Origin: JBGPYM01 sp041493205
GTDB lineage: Bacteria > Bacteroidota > Ignavibacteria > UBA10030 > UBA6906
Assembly (NCBI GenBank): GCA_041493205.1
Contig: JBGPYM010000172.1
Span: 1 to 6,749, forward strand
Length of the DNA stretch: 6,749 nucleotides
Direction of reading: 5' to 3'
A program made the translations under genes and the position numbers. Positions 1 to 4,577 of this stretch are shown here, piece after piece. The stretch's first letter is position 1; the number at the start of each line of letters is the position of its first letter. The notes under the pieces were generated by a model. That model searched no databases. It worked only from the letters and a program-made list of their open reading frames with translations, and was not told the DNA's origin.

Positions 1-266
1 ACGAGCCCCGCAGGATTGAGCCCCAGTTCAAAACCGTCGATGATGAAGTAGCCGACGTACGGCATCACGGCAAGCGAGTACGTCGTTTCCCCCTTTTTGT
101 CGTTGATGACCGGCTGTGCCGCCATGAAGGAGATGCTCCCGCCAAGCTCGACAGTCCCGCGCGTGGTGAAGTGACGACGTTGCTCCTGTGCCCCGGCCGT
201 CGCCGCAATGCACGCCAGTGCGATCAGAAGCGATGCGAGGGATGCGGAGTGCCTGAATGCCGACAT
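1..266 (-). CDS. Secreted or outer-membrane protein of unknown function, 5' part only
   Basis: The gene is cut by the left edge; the first 88 codons are open and in frame. The start ATG (266-264) has a strong Shine-Dalgarno AGGAGG (276-271) four bases upstream. Residues 1-27 look like a Sec signal peptide: a short basic/polar start, a hydrophobic core LASLLIALACIAA, and a likely cut after AGA before QE. The mature part contains alternating hydrophobic and polar stretches such as TVELGGSISFMAA, YSLAVMPYVGYFI and GFELGLNPAG. Such strands, with aromatic and glycine residues, are common in the small outer-membrane beta-barrel proteins of the Bacteroidota/Ignavibacteria group, where VGYF...GFELG-like turns recur. 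Export is well supported; the beta-barrel assignment is inference from about 60 mature residues. No enzymatic motif is visible. It has its own promoter (382-352), so it is probably not transcribed with the VOC gene upstream. Confidence 0.8.
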   Translation of the reverse strand, partial: MSAFRHSASLASLLIALACIAATAGAQEQRRHFTTRGTVELGGSISFMAAQPVINDKKGETTYSLAVMPYVGYFIIDGFELGLNPAGL

Positions 267-351
267 AGTGCCTCCTCTGGTTGTGAAGCAGACCTTACCG
301 CCCGACCGCACTCTTCTGGAGTGGGTGCAATAATCTGCCAGGTGTACGCGG

Positions 352-382
352 GAAATATAGGGACGCCCGGTGTGAAATCCAA
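352..382 (-). promoter_or_regulatory. FCB-type promoter of the secreted-protein gene
   Basis: On the minus strand TTTG (383-380) is followed, counting from TTG, by exactly 20 bases and then TATATTTC (359-352). This matches the Bacteroidota housekeeping promoter pattern (-33 TTG, -7 TAnnTTTG) in all but the last base. Transcription would begin near 347, giving a leader of about 80 bases before the ATG at 266. Seen: the motif and spacing. Inferred: function. Confidence 0.6.
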
Positions 383-391
383 AGGCAGGCA

Positions 392-440
392 GTGGGACGG
401 GCGCGCTACGTGCGTCCCGGCCGAAGGCCGGACGTCCCAC
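392..440. repeat. Large GC-rich hairpin between genes, terminator-like or REP-like
   Basis: An outer 8-bp inverted repeat, GTGGGACG (392-399) with CGTCCCAC (433-440), encloses an inner perfect 6-bp stem CCGGCC-GAA-GGCCGG (417-431). The inner stem can extend by three pairs (413-415 with 432-434) around one bulged base; that alternative competes with the outer stem. The element lies about 50 bases beyond the stop of the VOC gene and just upstream of the next promoter, so it could end the marR-yceI-VOC transcript. There is no clear T-run on the minus strand after it, so it is not a classical intrinsic terminator. It may instead be a dispersed palindromic repeat. The rest of the 267-489 gap holds the promoter above, a weak 5-bp hairpin (309-323) in the leader, and nothing else that I recognise. 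Confidence 0.5.
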
Positions 441-489
441 CCGTCGGTTTTATCTGATTGAAGAGCCACCGGCAGAGACACAGGTGTTA

Positions 490-1290
490 CTACTGAGTGG
501 CTTCGACTTCCACAACGATGCCGTCGTGATCGACAAGCCGCTCCGGGAGTGTGCGCGATGCGGGGACCGAAATGCGGAACGAAGCGATCCCCATCTCCCC
601 TTCCCGCCTCGGAGGGATCCCTCTCCCTCCCCAGGTGTTGAGGCCGATATGGTGGTGGTAGCCCCCCACGGAAAGGAACAGGGCGCCGGGATAGGAACGC
701 TGGGTCACATCGAATCCGAGGACACCGTTGTAAAACTCCTCCCCCTGCCGTAGGTCGCCGATCTGAAGATGCATGTGGCCGATGACGGTCTCTTTCGGGA
801 GGGCGTCGCCTCCTGTCCACGACGCTTTGGCTTCTTCAAGCAGGGAGCGAAGGTCAAGCGGGTCGGTCGCCATGGCAACCTGCTTGCCCTTCCACTGCCA
901 CTCTGCGCGTGGACGGTCGACATAGAGCTCGATCCCGTTTCCTTCAGGGTCAGCCAGATAGAGCGCTTCGCTCACGATATGATCGGCGGCTCCCTGGAGC
1001 GGGTAATCCGCGGCGATGATGCGCGAAAGGGCGGCACCAAGAGCGGCCCGCGACGGGAAAAGGTACGCGACGTGGTACAATCCGGCGGTCCTTGGCGCTC
1101 CTTCCTTTTCCGCCACGGCCTTCCGGAGAGAGAGGAGCGGCGATCCGCCCCCCGGTGGAGCGAGCGTGACCCTTCCGTCGGCGTCCACCCCGCTTTGAAA
1201 TCCGAGCACGCCCTCGTAGAGTCCTTTGATCCGGTCCGGGTCAGCCACGTTGAGCGTGAGGCCGCGTATCGCGGTTGCATCGGTACTCAT
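490..1290 (-). CDS. VOC (glyoxalase/bleomycin-resistance/dioxygenase) family protein, CatE-like
   Basis: The 266-residue protein has two vicinal-oxygen-chelate modules, as in catechol-2,3-dioxygenase-like proteins such as Bacillus CatE. Module 1 (about 8-125) has LTLNVADPDRIKGLYEGVLGF, HVAYLFPS and the typical ending LADPEGNGIELYVDRP. The linker is followed by module 2 (about 168-264), with IGHMHLQIGDLRQGEEFYNGVLGF and YHHHIGLNTWGGRG. Candidate metal ligands in module 2 are His172 or His174, a His at 212-214 and a C-terminal Glu near 259-263. Module 1 has Gly-Leu where the first ligand His usually sits, so it is probably structural. The C-terminus (VDHDGIVVEVEATQ) is short, with a degenerate DPxGN motif. 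ATG at 1290 was chosen because it starts 10 bases after the yceI stop and gives a family-like N-terminus; the longer frame to 1353 would overlap yceI. The Shine-Dalgarno is weak (AGGGG). It is likely an extradiol ring-cleaving dioxygenase or a related detoxifying enzyme; the substrate cannot be told. Confidence 0.9.
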   Translation of the reverse strand: MSTDATAIRGLTLNVADPDRIKGLYEGVLGFQSGVDADGRVTLAPPGGGSPLLSLRKAVAEKEGAPRTAGLYHVAYLFPSRAALGAALSRIIAADYPLQGAADHIVSEALYLADPEGNGIELYVDRPRAEWQWKGKQVAMATDPLDLRSLLEEAKASWTGGDALPKETVIGHMHLQIGDLRQGEEFYNGVLGFDVTQRSYPGALFLSVGGYHHHIGLNTWGGRGIPPRREGEMGIASFRISVPASRTLPERLVDHDGIVVEVEATQ

Positions 1291-1300
1291 CGGGCGACCC

Positions 1301-1891
1301 CTACTGTTTGATTCCTTCGTACGAGATCGCAATCCTGACCTTCTCCCCCGCAACGAGTCCGCCCGTCTCGAGCTTCGCGTCCCATTTCACGCCGTAGTCG
1401 AAACGGTTGATTTCCGTCGCCGCGGAAAACGCGATGATGGTCCTTCCCTTCATGTCGATGGTCCCCTTGTATTCGGCATGCAGGACGATGGGCTTCGTGG
1501 TGCCGCGTATCGTGAGGTCGCCCGCGATGTCGAACGAGTTGTCGCCCGTCGTGGAGACCGACGTGCTCGCGAAGATCAGGTCCGGAAAATGCTCGGCGTC
1601 CAGAAAATCTCCCGACCGGAGGTGGTTGTCCCGGCGATCGTTCTCGGTGTTGATGCTGGCAACCTTGATGGTTGCCGAAAGCTTTGCGTCGCTGAAGTCG
1701 TCTTTGTTGGTGACAAACGACACCTCAAAGTCGCGGAACTTGCCGGTGACCTCCGAGATCACGAGGTGGGCAACGCTGAACGTGACGCTGCTGTGGTTTT
1801 TGTCCATCTTCCAGGGCGTTTCGGCGGCACTCCGCGTGGCGACCAGGGCGGCCACGAGTGCCAGTGCGGCAAGAACGGTGCGGCGTGTCAT
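1301..1891 (-). CDS. YceI family periplasmic lipid-binding protein
   Basis: A 196-residue protein of normal YceI length. Residues 1-23 form a Sec signal peptide (MTRR, hydrophobic core, SAA cut before ET), so it acts in the periplasm. The YceI fold is a lipocalin-like barrel that binds polyisoprenoid or other amphiphilic molecules. Family hallmarks are present: KNHSSVTFSVAHL (31-43), VTGKFRDFE (48-56), RRDNHLRSGDFLDAEHFPDLIF (86-107), DLTIRGTTKPIVL, and a C-terminal strand ending VRIAISYEGIKQ. The ATG at 1891 follows an AAGGAG Shine-Dalgarno. It sits 80 bases after the MarR gene and 10 bases before the VOC gene, so the last two are an operon and the MarR protein is the probable regulator. The precise ligand is unknown; a role in handling isoprenoid quinones or lipids under stress is an inference from family and context. 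Confidence 0.93.
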   Translation of the reverse strand: MTRRTVLAALALVAALVATRSAAETPWKMDKNHSSVTFSVAHLVISEVTGKFRDFEVSFVTNKDDFSDAKLSATIKVASINTENDRRDNHLRSGDFLDAEHFPDLIFASTSVSTTGDNSFDIAGDLTIRGTTKPIVLHAEYKGTIDMKGRTIIAFSAATEINRFDYGVKWDAKLETGGLVAGEKVRIAISYEGIKQ

Positions 1892-1940
1892 GCTATTGCT
1901 CCTTCTGAAATCGATCGTGTGAGTACGCAGAGGATAGAAC

Positions 1941-1958
1941 CTTCAAATTCAAAATATA
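1941..1958 (-). promoter_or_regulatory. Candidate MarR operator ahead of yceI
   Basis: On the minus strand the AT-rich gap between marR and yceI reads TATATTTTGAATTTGAAG. It shares ATTTTGAATT, and a similar flank (TAT before, GAA after), with the sequence covering the marR promoter at 2441-2459. Short GAAC/GTTC arms (1937-1940 and 1959-1962) flank it. I found no FCB-type promoter with 20-base spacing in this gap, so yceI may depend on read-through from marR or on a promoter of another form. Binding by the MarR protein is inference. Confidence 0.35.
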
Positions 1959-1963
1959 GTTCC

Positions 1964-1970
1964 AAAAAAA
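1964..1970 (-). other. T7 run directly after the marR stop
   Basis: Seven T residues on the minus strand begin one base after the marR TGA. Only a very short GGC/GCC stem is available just upstream, so this is at best a weak or leaky terminator. It could help attenuate read-through from marR into yceI. Confidence 0.2.
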
Positions 1971-1971
1971 G

Positions 1972-2430
1972 TCAGGCGCGTTCGGCCAGGCGTGTTCCCA
2001 GCTTTTTCAGGAGGCGGCCGAGCTCCCGCTGCTCCTGTTCGCTCAGCACATCCGCAAGGTCCTCCACGCACCGGGCGTGGCGGGCGAAGATCCCCTTGAA
2101 GAGCCTTGTTCCTTTTGCCGTAAGCTGCACGTAGACCACCCGCCGGTCTTCCGCGCAGGCGCGCCGCTCGACGAGTCCGTCCTTTGCCAGGTTGTCCACC
2201 ACCACCGTGATGTTCCCGCAGCTCGAAAGTTGCTTGCGCGACAGCGCGCCGAGCGTGATCGGGCCGAGATGGCCGAGCGATTCCAGGACGCCGAACTGGG
2301 GCTGCGTAAGCCCGTATGTCCGGATGTCGTCCTGGGTCAGCCGGGAGAACGTCGAGGCGGCCCGGGCCAGCTTCACCCAGAGGCCGAGCGCGAGGTCGGT
2401 CTTTTTCCCGTATGTGTGCCTGCGGAGCAT
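1972..2430 (-). CDS. MarR family winged-helix transcriptional regulator
   Basis: A 152-residue protein of typical MarR size. The order is an N-terminal dimerisation helix (1-38), LTQPQFGVLESL (41-52), a helix-turn-helix (about 57-82, ITLGALSRKQLSSCGNITVV then VDNLAKDGL), a wing with the hallmark acidic-x-Arg turn EDRRVVYVQLTAKG (94-107; Asp95 and Arg97), and C-terminal dimerisation helices (108-152). The VVVDNLAKDGLVERR version resembles regulators of quinone and aromatic-stress genes (MhqR-like), but that is a family resemblance only. Cys71 lies beside the recognition helix where Ser is common, with further Cys at 92 and 121. ATG at 2430 is supported by an in-frame TAA just upstream and by the promoter at 2484-2454. 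There is no Shine-Dalgarno; the leader would be short and AT-rich. It probably represses itself and the downstream yceI-VOC pair in response to a small ligand or electrophile. Confidence 0.93.
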   Translation of the reverse strand: MLRRHTYGKKTDLALGLWVKLARAASTFSRLTQDDIRTYGLTQPQFGVLESLGHLGPITLGALSRKQLSSCGNITVVVDNLAKDGLVERRACAEDRRVVYVQLTAKGTRLFKGIFARHARCVEDLADVLSEQEQRELGRLLKKLGTRLAERA

Positions 2431-2440
2431 TGTCAGATGA

Positions 2441-2459
2441 TATTATTTTGAATTGAAAG
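2441..2459 (+). promoter_or_regulatory. Candidate MarR operator at the marR promoter
   Basis: The plus strand reads TATTATTTTGAATTGAAAG. It shares ATTTTGAATT and a GAA flank with the element ahead of yceI (1941-1958, minus strand). It contains two TTGAA direct repeats. It overlaps the marR -7 element and predicted start point, where a bound repressor would block marR transcription. It is about 28 bases from the -33 element of the divergent acyltransferase gene. Confidence 0.4.
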
Positions 2460-2484
2460 TAATTATTTCCCGGGTCATTGTCAA
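2454..2484 (-). promoter_or_regulatory. FCB-type promoter of marR
   Basis: On the minus strand TTG (2484-2482; TTGACA in full) is followed by exactly 20 bases and TACTTTCA (2461-2454). Transcription would start near 2448, giving a leader of about 18 bases with no Shine-Dalgarno. A second possible -10, TAATAT (2445-2440), lies nearer the ATG but has no matching upstream element. The -7 element is overlapped by the candidate operator. Confidence 0.55.
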
Positions 2485-2486
2485 GG

Positions 2487-2517
2487 TTGGATACGCCCTG
2501 AAAAGTTCCTATCTTTC
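2487..2517 (+). promoter_or_regulatory. FCB-type promoter of the acyltransferase gene
   Basis: TTG (2487-2489), 20 bases, then TATCTTTC (2510-2517), differing from the Bacteroidota TAnnTTTG element only in the last base. The element ends 7 bases before the ATG at 2525, so the predicted transcript begins only about 2-4 bases ahead of the start codon. Confidence 0.55.
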
Positions 2518-2524
2518 CGCTGCC

Positions 2525-3292
2525 ATGATCGCAGCGCTTCGTTCCCTCTGGGTCTGGGGGGCCGTCATACTTCTTATTGTCCTCTGGCTTCCCCTGCTGG
2601 CCCTGATCCGGATGTTCGACAGGGACCCGGTGCACTATACGACCGGCCGCTGGTTCCGGCGCCTCGGCGTGGCCATGACCAACGTCAACCCGTCGTGGAA
2701 AATTCACCGCGACGGCCACACGGTCCCCGACCCGCGCAACCCCTACGTCGTCGTCAGCAACCACCAGTCCATGGCCGACATCCCGATCGTCTCCCACCTC
2801 CCGTGGGAAATGAAATGGATCGGCAAGATCGAGCTCTTCCGCATACCGGTCATAGGATGGATGATGTGGATGGCAGGGGACATCCCCCTGGACCGGTCAG
2901 ACAGGCGGAGCGGCGCCCGGATGCTCCTCGGCGCGCGCCGGTACCTTCAGCAGAAATGCTCGGTGATGATCTTTCCCGAAGGGACACGCTCCGCGGACGG
3001 GCGGGTGGGACGGTTCAACGACGGGGCCTTCCACCTTGCCATCAAAGCAGGGGTCCCCGTCCTCCCTGTGGTCGTGGAAGGATCGAGCAACTGCCTCCCG
3101 AAGAAGACCTGGAAGTTCGGACCTCCCCTCGACATCCGCCTCCGCGTCCTCCCACCGGTCGACACGGCCGGCATGACGACCGACGATGCGGAGCAGCTCC
3201 GCGATACCGTTCGCGGCATGATTCTCCGCCAGGTCGCCGAGTGGCGCGGCGTCAGCGTGACGGAGGTTGATGCTCTCGCCCCCGATCCTTGA
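2525..3292 (+). CDS. plsC: PlsC-type lysophospholipid (1-acylglycerol-3-phosphate) acyltransferase family protein
   Basis: A 255-residue membrane enzyme of normal PlsC size. An N-terminal hydrophobic segment (about 9-29) anchors it in the inner membrane. The acyltransferase motifs appear in order: NHQSMAD (79-85; catalytic His80 and Asp85), GKIELFRIPVIGW (100-112) with GDIPLDR (118-124), FPEGTRS (150-156), and GVPVLPVVV (176-184). The family transfers an acyl chain to the sn-2 position of lysophosphatidic acid to make phosphatidic acid; other acceptors cannot be excluded from sequence. The open frame can be extended to a TTG at 2453, but ATG 2525 lies just after the promoter and gives a standard N-terminus, so I prefer it. 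No Shine-Dalgarno is present. It is divergent from marR, and a methyltransferase gene follows 34 bases later on the same strand. Confidence 0.9.
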   Translation: MIAALRSLWVWGAVILLIVLWLPLLALIRMFDRDPVHYTTGRWFRRLGVAMTNVNPSWKIHRDGHTVPDPRNPYVVVSNHQSMADIPIVSHLPWEMKWIGKIELFRIPVIGWMMWMAGDIPLDRSDRRSGARMLLGARRYLQQKCSVMIFPEGTRSADGRVGRFNDGAFHLAIKAGVPVLPVVVEGSSNCLPKKTWKFGPPLDIRLRVLPPVDTAGMTTDDAEQLRDTVRGMILRQVAEWRGVSVTEVDALAPDP

Positions 3293-3319
3293 CCACCGCA
3301 ATCCTTCTCCGTACATTCA
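3289..3319 (+). promoter_or_regulatory. FCB-type promoter of the methyltransferase gene
   Basis: TTG (3289-3291), 20 bases, then TACATTCA (3312-3319). The TTG overlaps the TGA stop of the acyltransferase gene. As for that gene, the element ends exactly 7 bases before the ATG (3327), predicting a nearly leaderless mRNA. The match to TAnnTTTG is weaker (two changes), so this is the least certain of the four. Confidence 0.42.
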
Positions 3320-3326
3320 TCACGCC

Positions 3327-4100
3327 ATGACCAAACGCATCAACCCCCACGCGTACGACACCGACAAACCCACGTTCGACGTCTACTTCCGGAATTACGA
3401 GCGCGTGTTCGCTCCCCTCGCACGCAGGAAGATCCGGCTGCTCGAACTTGGCATCAACCGCGGCGGCTCCCTGAAGCTCTGGCGCGATTATTTCGAACGG
3501 GGTATCATCGCCGCCATCGACATCAACCCCGTGTCGCTCGACGACCCCACGGGCCGGATACGCACCTACCAGGGGCTCCAGCAGGATACCGCCCTGCTCG
3601 ACCGCGTGCGTGCGGAAAACGCGCCGGATGGATTCGACGTCATCATCGACGATTGCTCCCACATAGGAGAGTTCACCGCCATCAGTTTCTGGCACCTCTT
3701 CAATCGCCATCTGAAGCCCGGCGGTCTTTTTGTCATCGAGGATTGGGGTACCGGCTACATGGCAGGGTGGCCCGATGGACGGCGGTACAACCCGCGCAGG
3801 CCGGTCACCTCGCTCCGCTCCCGCGTGCGCCCGGTTGTGGAACGGCTGTTCGCCTCCCCGGCAGCCGGCAGAGTTCCCATGATCCTCAAAGCGCTCCGGG
3901 GCGCAATGAACCGCATGGTACGGATGAACTTCAGGAGCCATCAACGGGGCCTGGTCGGATTCGTCAAGCAGCTCGTCGACGAAGCCGGCATGGACGACAT
4001 CACCTGTCCGCCCTGGGGGACTCCCCCCTACCGCACCTCACGGTTCGCCCGGATCGAATTCACCCACGGCCAGGTGTTCATCGTCAAGGCGGGCGCCTGA
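3327..4100 (+). CDS. Class I SAM-dependent methyltransferase, MycE/macrocin O-methyltransferase-like
   Basis: A 257-residue soluble protein. The N-terminus (DTDKPTFDVYFRNYERVFAPL, about 11-31) and the SAM-binding motif I LLELGINRGGSLKLWRDYF (38-56) resemble the MycE/TylE type of sugar O-methyltransferase. AIDINP (63-68) gives the acidic residue expected to hold the SAM ribose. FDVIIDDCSHIGEF (103-116) and LKPGGLFVIEDW (129-140) carry the Asp/His and Glu/Asp residues (Asp108, Asp109, His112, Glu138, Asp139) that in this family bind a metal and orient the acceptor hydroxyl. An Arg-rich stretch (about 150-203) probably forms a substrate-side lid; the protein ends on a typical strand, QVFIVKAGA. 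The acceptor is unknown: a sugar of a surface glycan or glycolipid is plausible, given the family and the acyltransferase neighbour. ATG 3327 was chosen over an in-frame ATG at 3267 because the longer form would overlap the acyltransferase frame and adds no family-like sequence. No Shine-Dalgarno is seen. Confidence 0.85.
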   Translation: MTKRINPHAYDTDKPTFDVYFRNYERVFAPLARRKIRLLELGINRGGSLKLWRDYFERGIIAAIDINPVSLDDPTGRIRTYQGLQQDTALLDRVRAENAPDGFDVIIDDCSHIGEFTAISFWHLFNRHLKPGGLFVIEDWGTGYMAGWPDGRRYNPRRPVTSLRSRVRPVVERLFASPAAGRVPMILKALRGAMNRMVRMNFRSHQRGLVGFVKQLVDEAGMDDITCPPWGTPPYRTSRFARIEFTHGQVFIVKAGA

Positions 4101-4108
4101 ACGACAAA

Positions 4109-4139
4109 GGGGCCCGGATGCATCGCGCACCCGGGCCCC
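4109..4139 (+). terminator. Hairpin after the methyltransferase gene
   Basis: GGGGCCCGG (4109-4117) pairs perfectly with CCGGGCCCC (4131-4139). After one mismatch, TGC/GCA (4119-4121 with 4127-4129) adds three pairs around a 5-base loop. It begins 8 bases after the stop codon. No T-run follows on the plus strand; on the minus strand TTTGTCGTT follows, so it could work in either direction but is not a textbook intrinsic terminator. Confidence 0.55.
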
Positions 4140-4163
4140 GCCAGTCCGTTCCGCTCTCCGCCC

Positions 4164-4185
4164 GGGCGTCCCCGAAAGGACGCCC
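4164..4185 (-). terminator. Hairpin after trxA
   Basis: GGGCGTCC (4164-4171) pairs with GGACGCCC (4178-4185) around a 6-base loop. It starts 11 bases beyond the trxA stop on the minus strand. No T-run follows. It lies next to the hairpin serving the converging methyltransferase gene. Confidence 0.5.
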
Positions 4186-4196
4186 CGCATCTCTCC

Positions 4197-4526
4197 TCAG
4201 TTCACTCCCATGTGCGGCTGCAGCTTGTCAAGCAGGTTGCGCTTCGGCATCGCGCCGATAATCTGTTCCACAACCTTTCCCCCTTTGAAAATCATCAGCG
4301 TCGGGATGCTCCGGATGCCGAACTTCACCGACGTCTCGGGGTTGTTGTCCACGTCGAGCTTGCCCACCTTCAGCTTCCCCTGGTACTCCGCGGCAAGCTC
4401 CTCGACCACCGGCGCGATGATCTTGCACGGGCCGCACCAGACCGCCCAGAAATCGACCAGCACCGGCACGTTCGACTCGAGCACCTCCTTCGAGAAATTC
4501 GCATCGGTGATTTCAATTGGCTTCAT
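4197..4526 (-). CDS. trxA: Thioredoxin
   Basis: A 109-residue cytoplasmic thioredoxin of standard length. The active site WCGPC is at residues 30-34 (redox Cys31 and Cys34) in the usual context VDFWAVWCGPCK. The cis-proline is Pro75 in SIPT, and VDFWA, KLDVDNNPE, FGIRSIPTLMIFKGG and GAMPK follow the family pattern. It reduces protein disulfides and is itself reduced by thioredoxin reductase; as a general reductant it can support ribonucleotide reductase and peroxiredoxins. ATG 4526 has an AAGGAG Shine-Dalgarno five bases upstream; the frame extends to 4559 but those residues are outside the family. It starts 51 bases after the dnaE stop, with no promoter recognised in the gap, so co-transcription with dnaE is likely. 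Confidence 0.97.
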   Translation of the reverse strand: MKPIEITDANFSKEVLESNVPVLVDFWAVWCGPCKIIAPVVEELAAEYQGKLKVGKLDVDNNPETSVKFGIRSIPTLMIFKGGKVVEQIIGAMPKRNLLDKLQPHMGVN

Positions 4527-4577
4527 GACTACTCCTTCAGCATTCTTCGGTTCTGCCACGCCCCCGTCGGAACCGGA

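Noticed and set aside
171..461. Plus-strand open frame in the left intergenic region
   Set aside because: It overlaps the signal-peptide region of the left gene, its promoter and the large hairpin. The product is low in hydrophobic structure and has no Shine-Dalgarno.
1291..1353. Longer N-terminus for the VOC protein
   Set aside because: It would overlap the end of yceI and adds a basic, non-family sequence; ATG 1290 fits the operon spacing.
1226..2134. Plus-strand open frame of about 300 codons
   Set aside because: It lies opposite the yceI, VOC and marR genes, which have clear family motifs. Its sequence is rich in Arg and shows no domain, so it is a shadow of GC-rich coding DNA.
2453..2524. 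TTG start giving the acyltransferase 24 extra residues
   Set aside because: The extension runs over the promoter and the operator region. ATG 2525 gives the usual PlsC N-terminus next to the membrane segment.
1949..2797. Minus-strand open frame of about 280 codons
   Set aside because: It crosses marR in another frame and runs antisense to the acyltransferase start. Its composition is Pro/Gly/Arg-rich with no recognisable domain.
3252..3944. Minus-strand open frame of 230 codons opposite the methyltransferase
   Set aside because: It is antisense to a gene with full SAM-methyltransferase motifs, and has no Shine-Dalgarno, promoter or domain.
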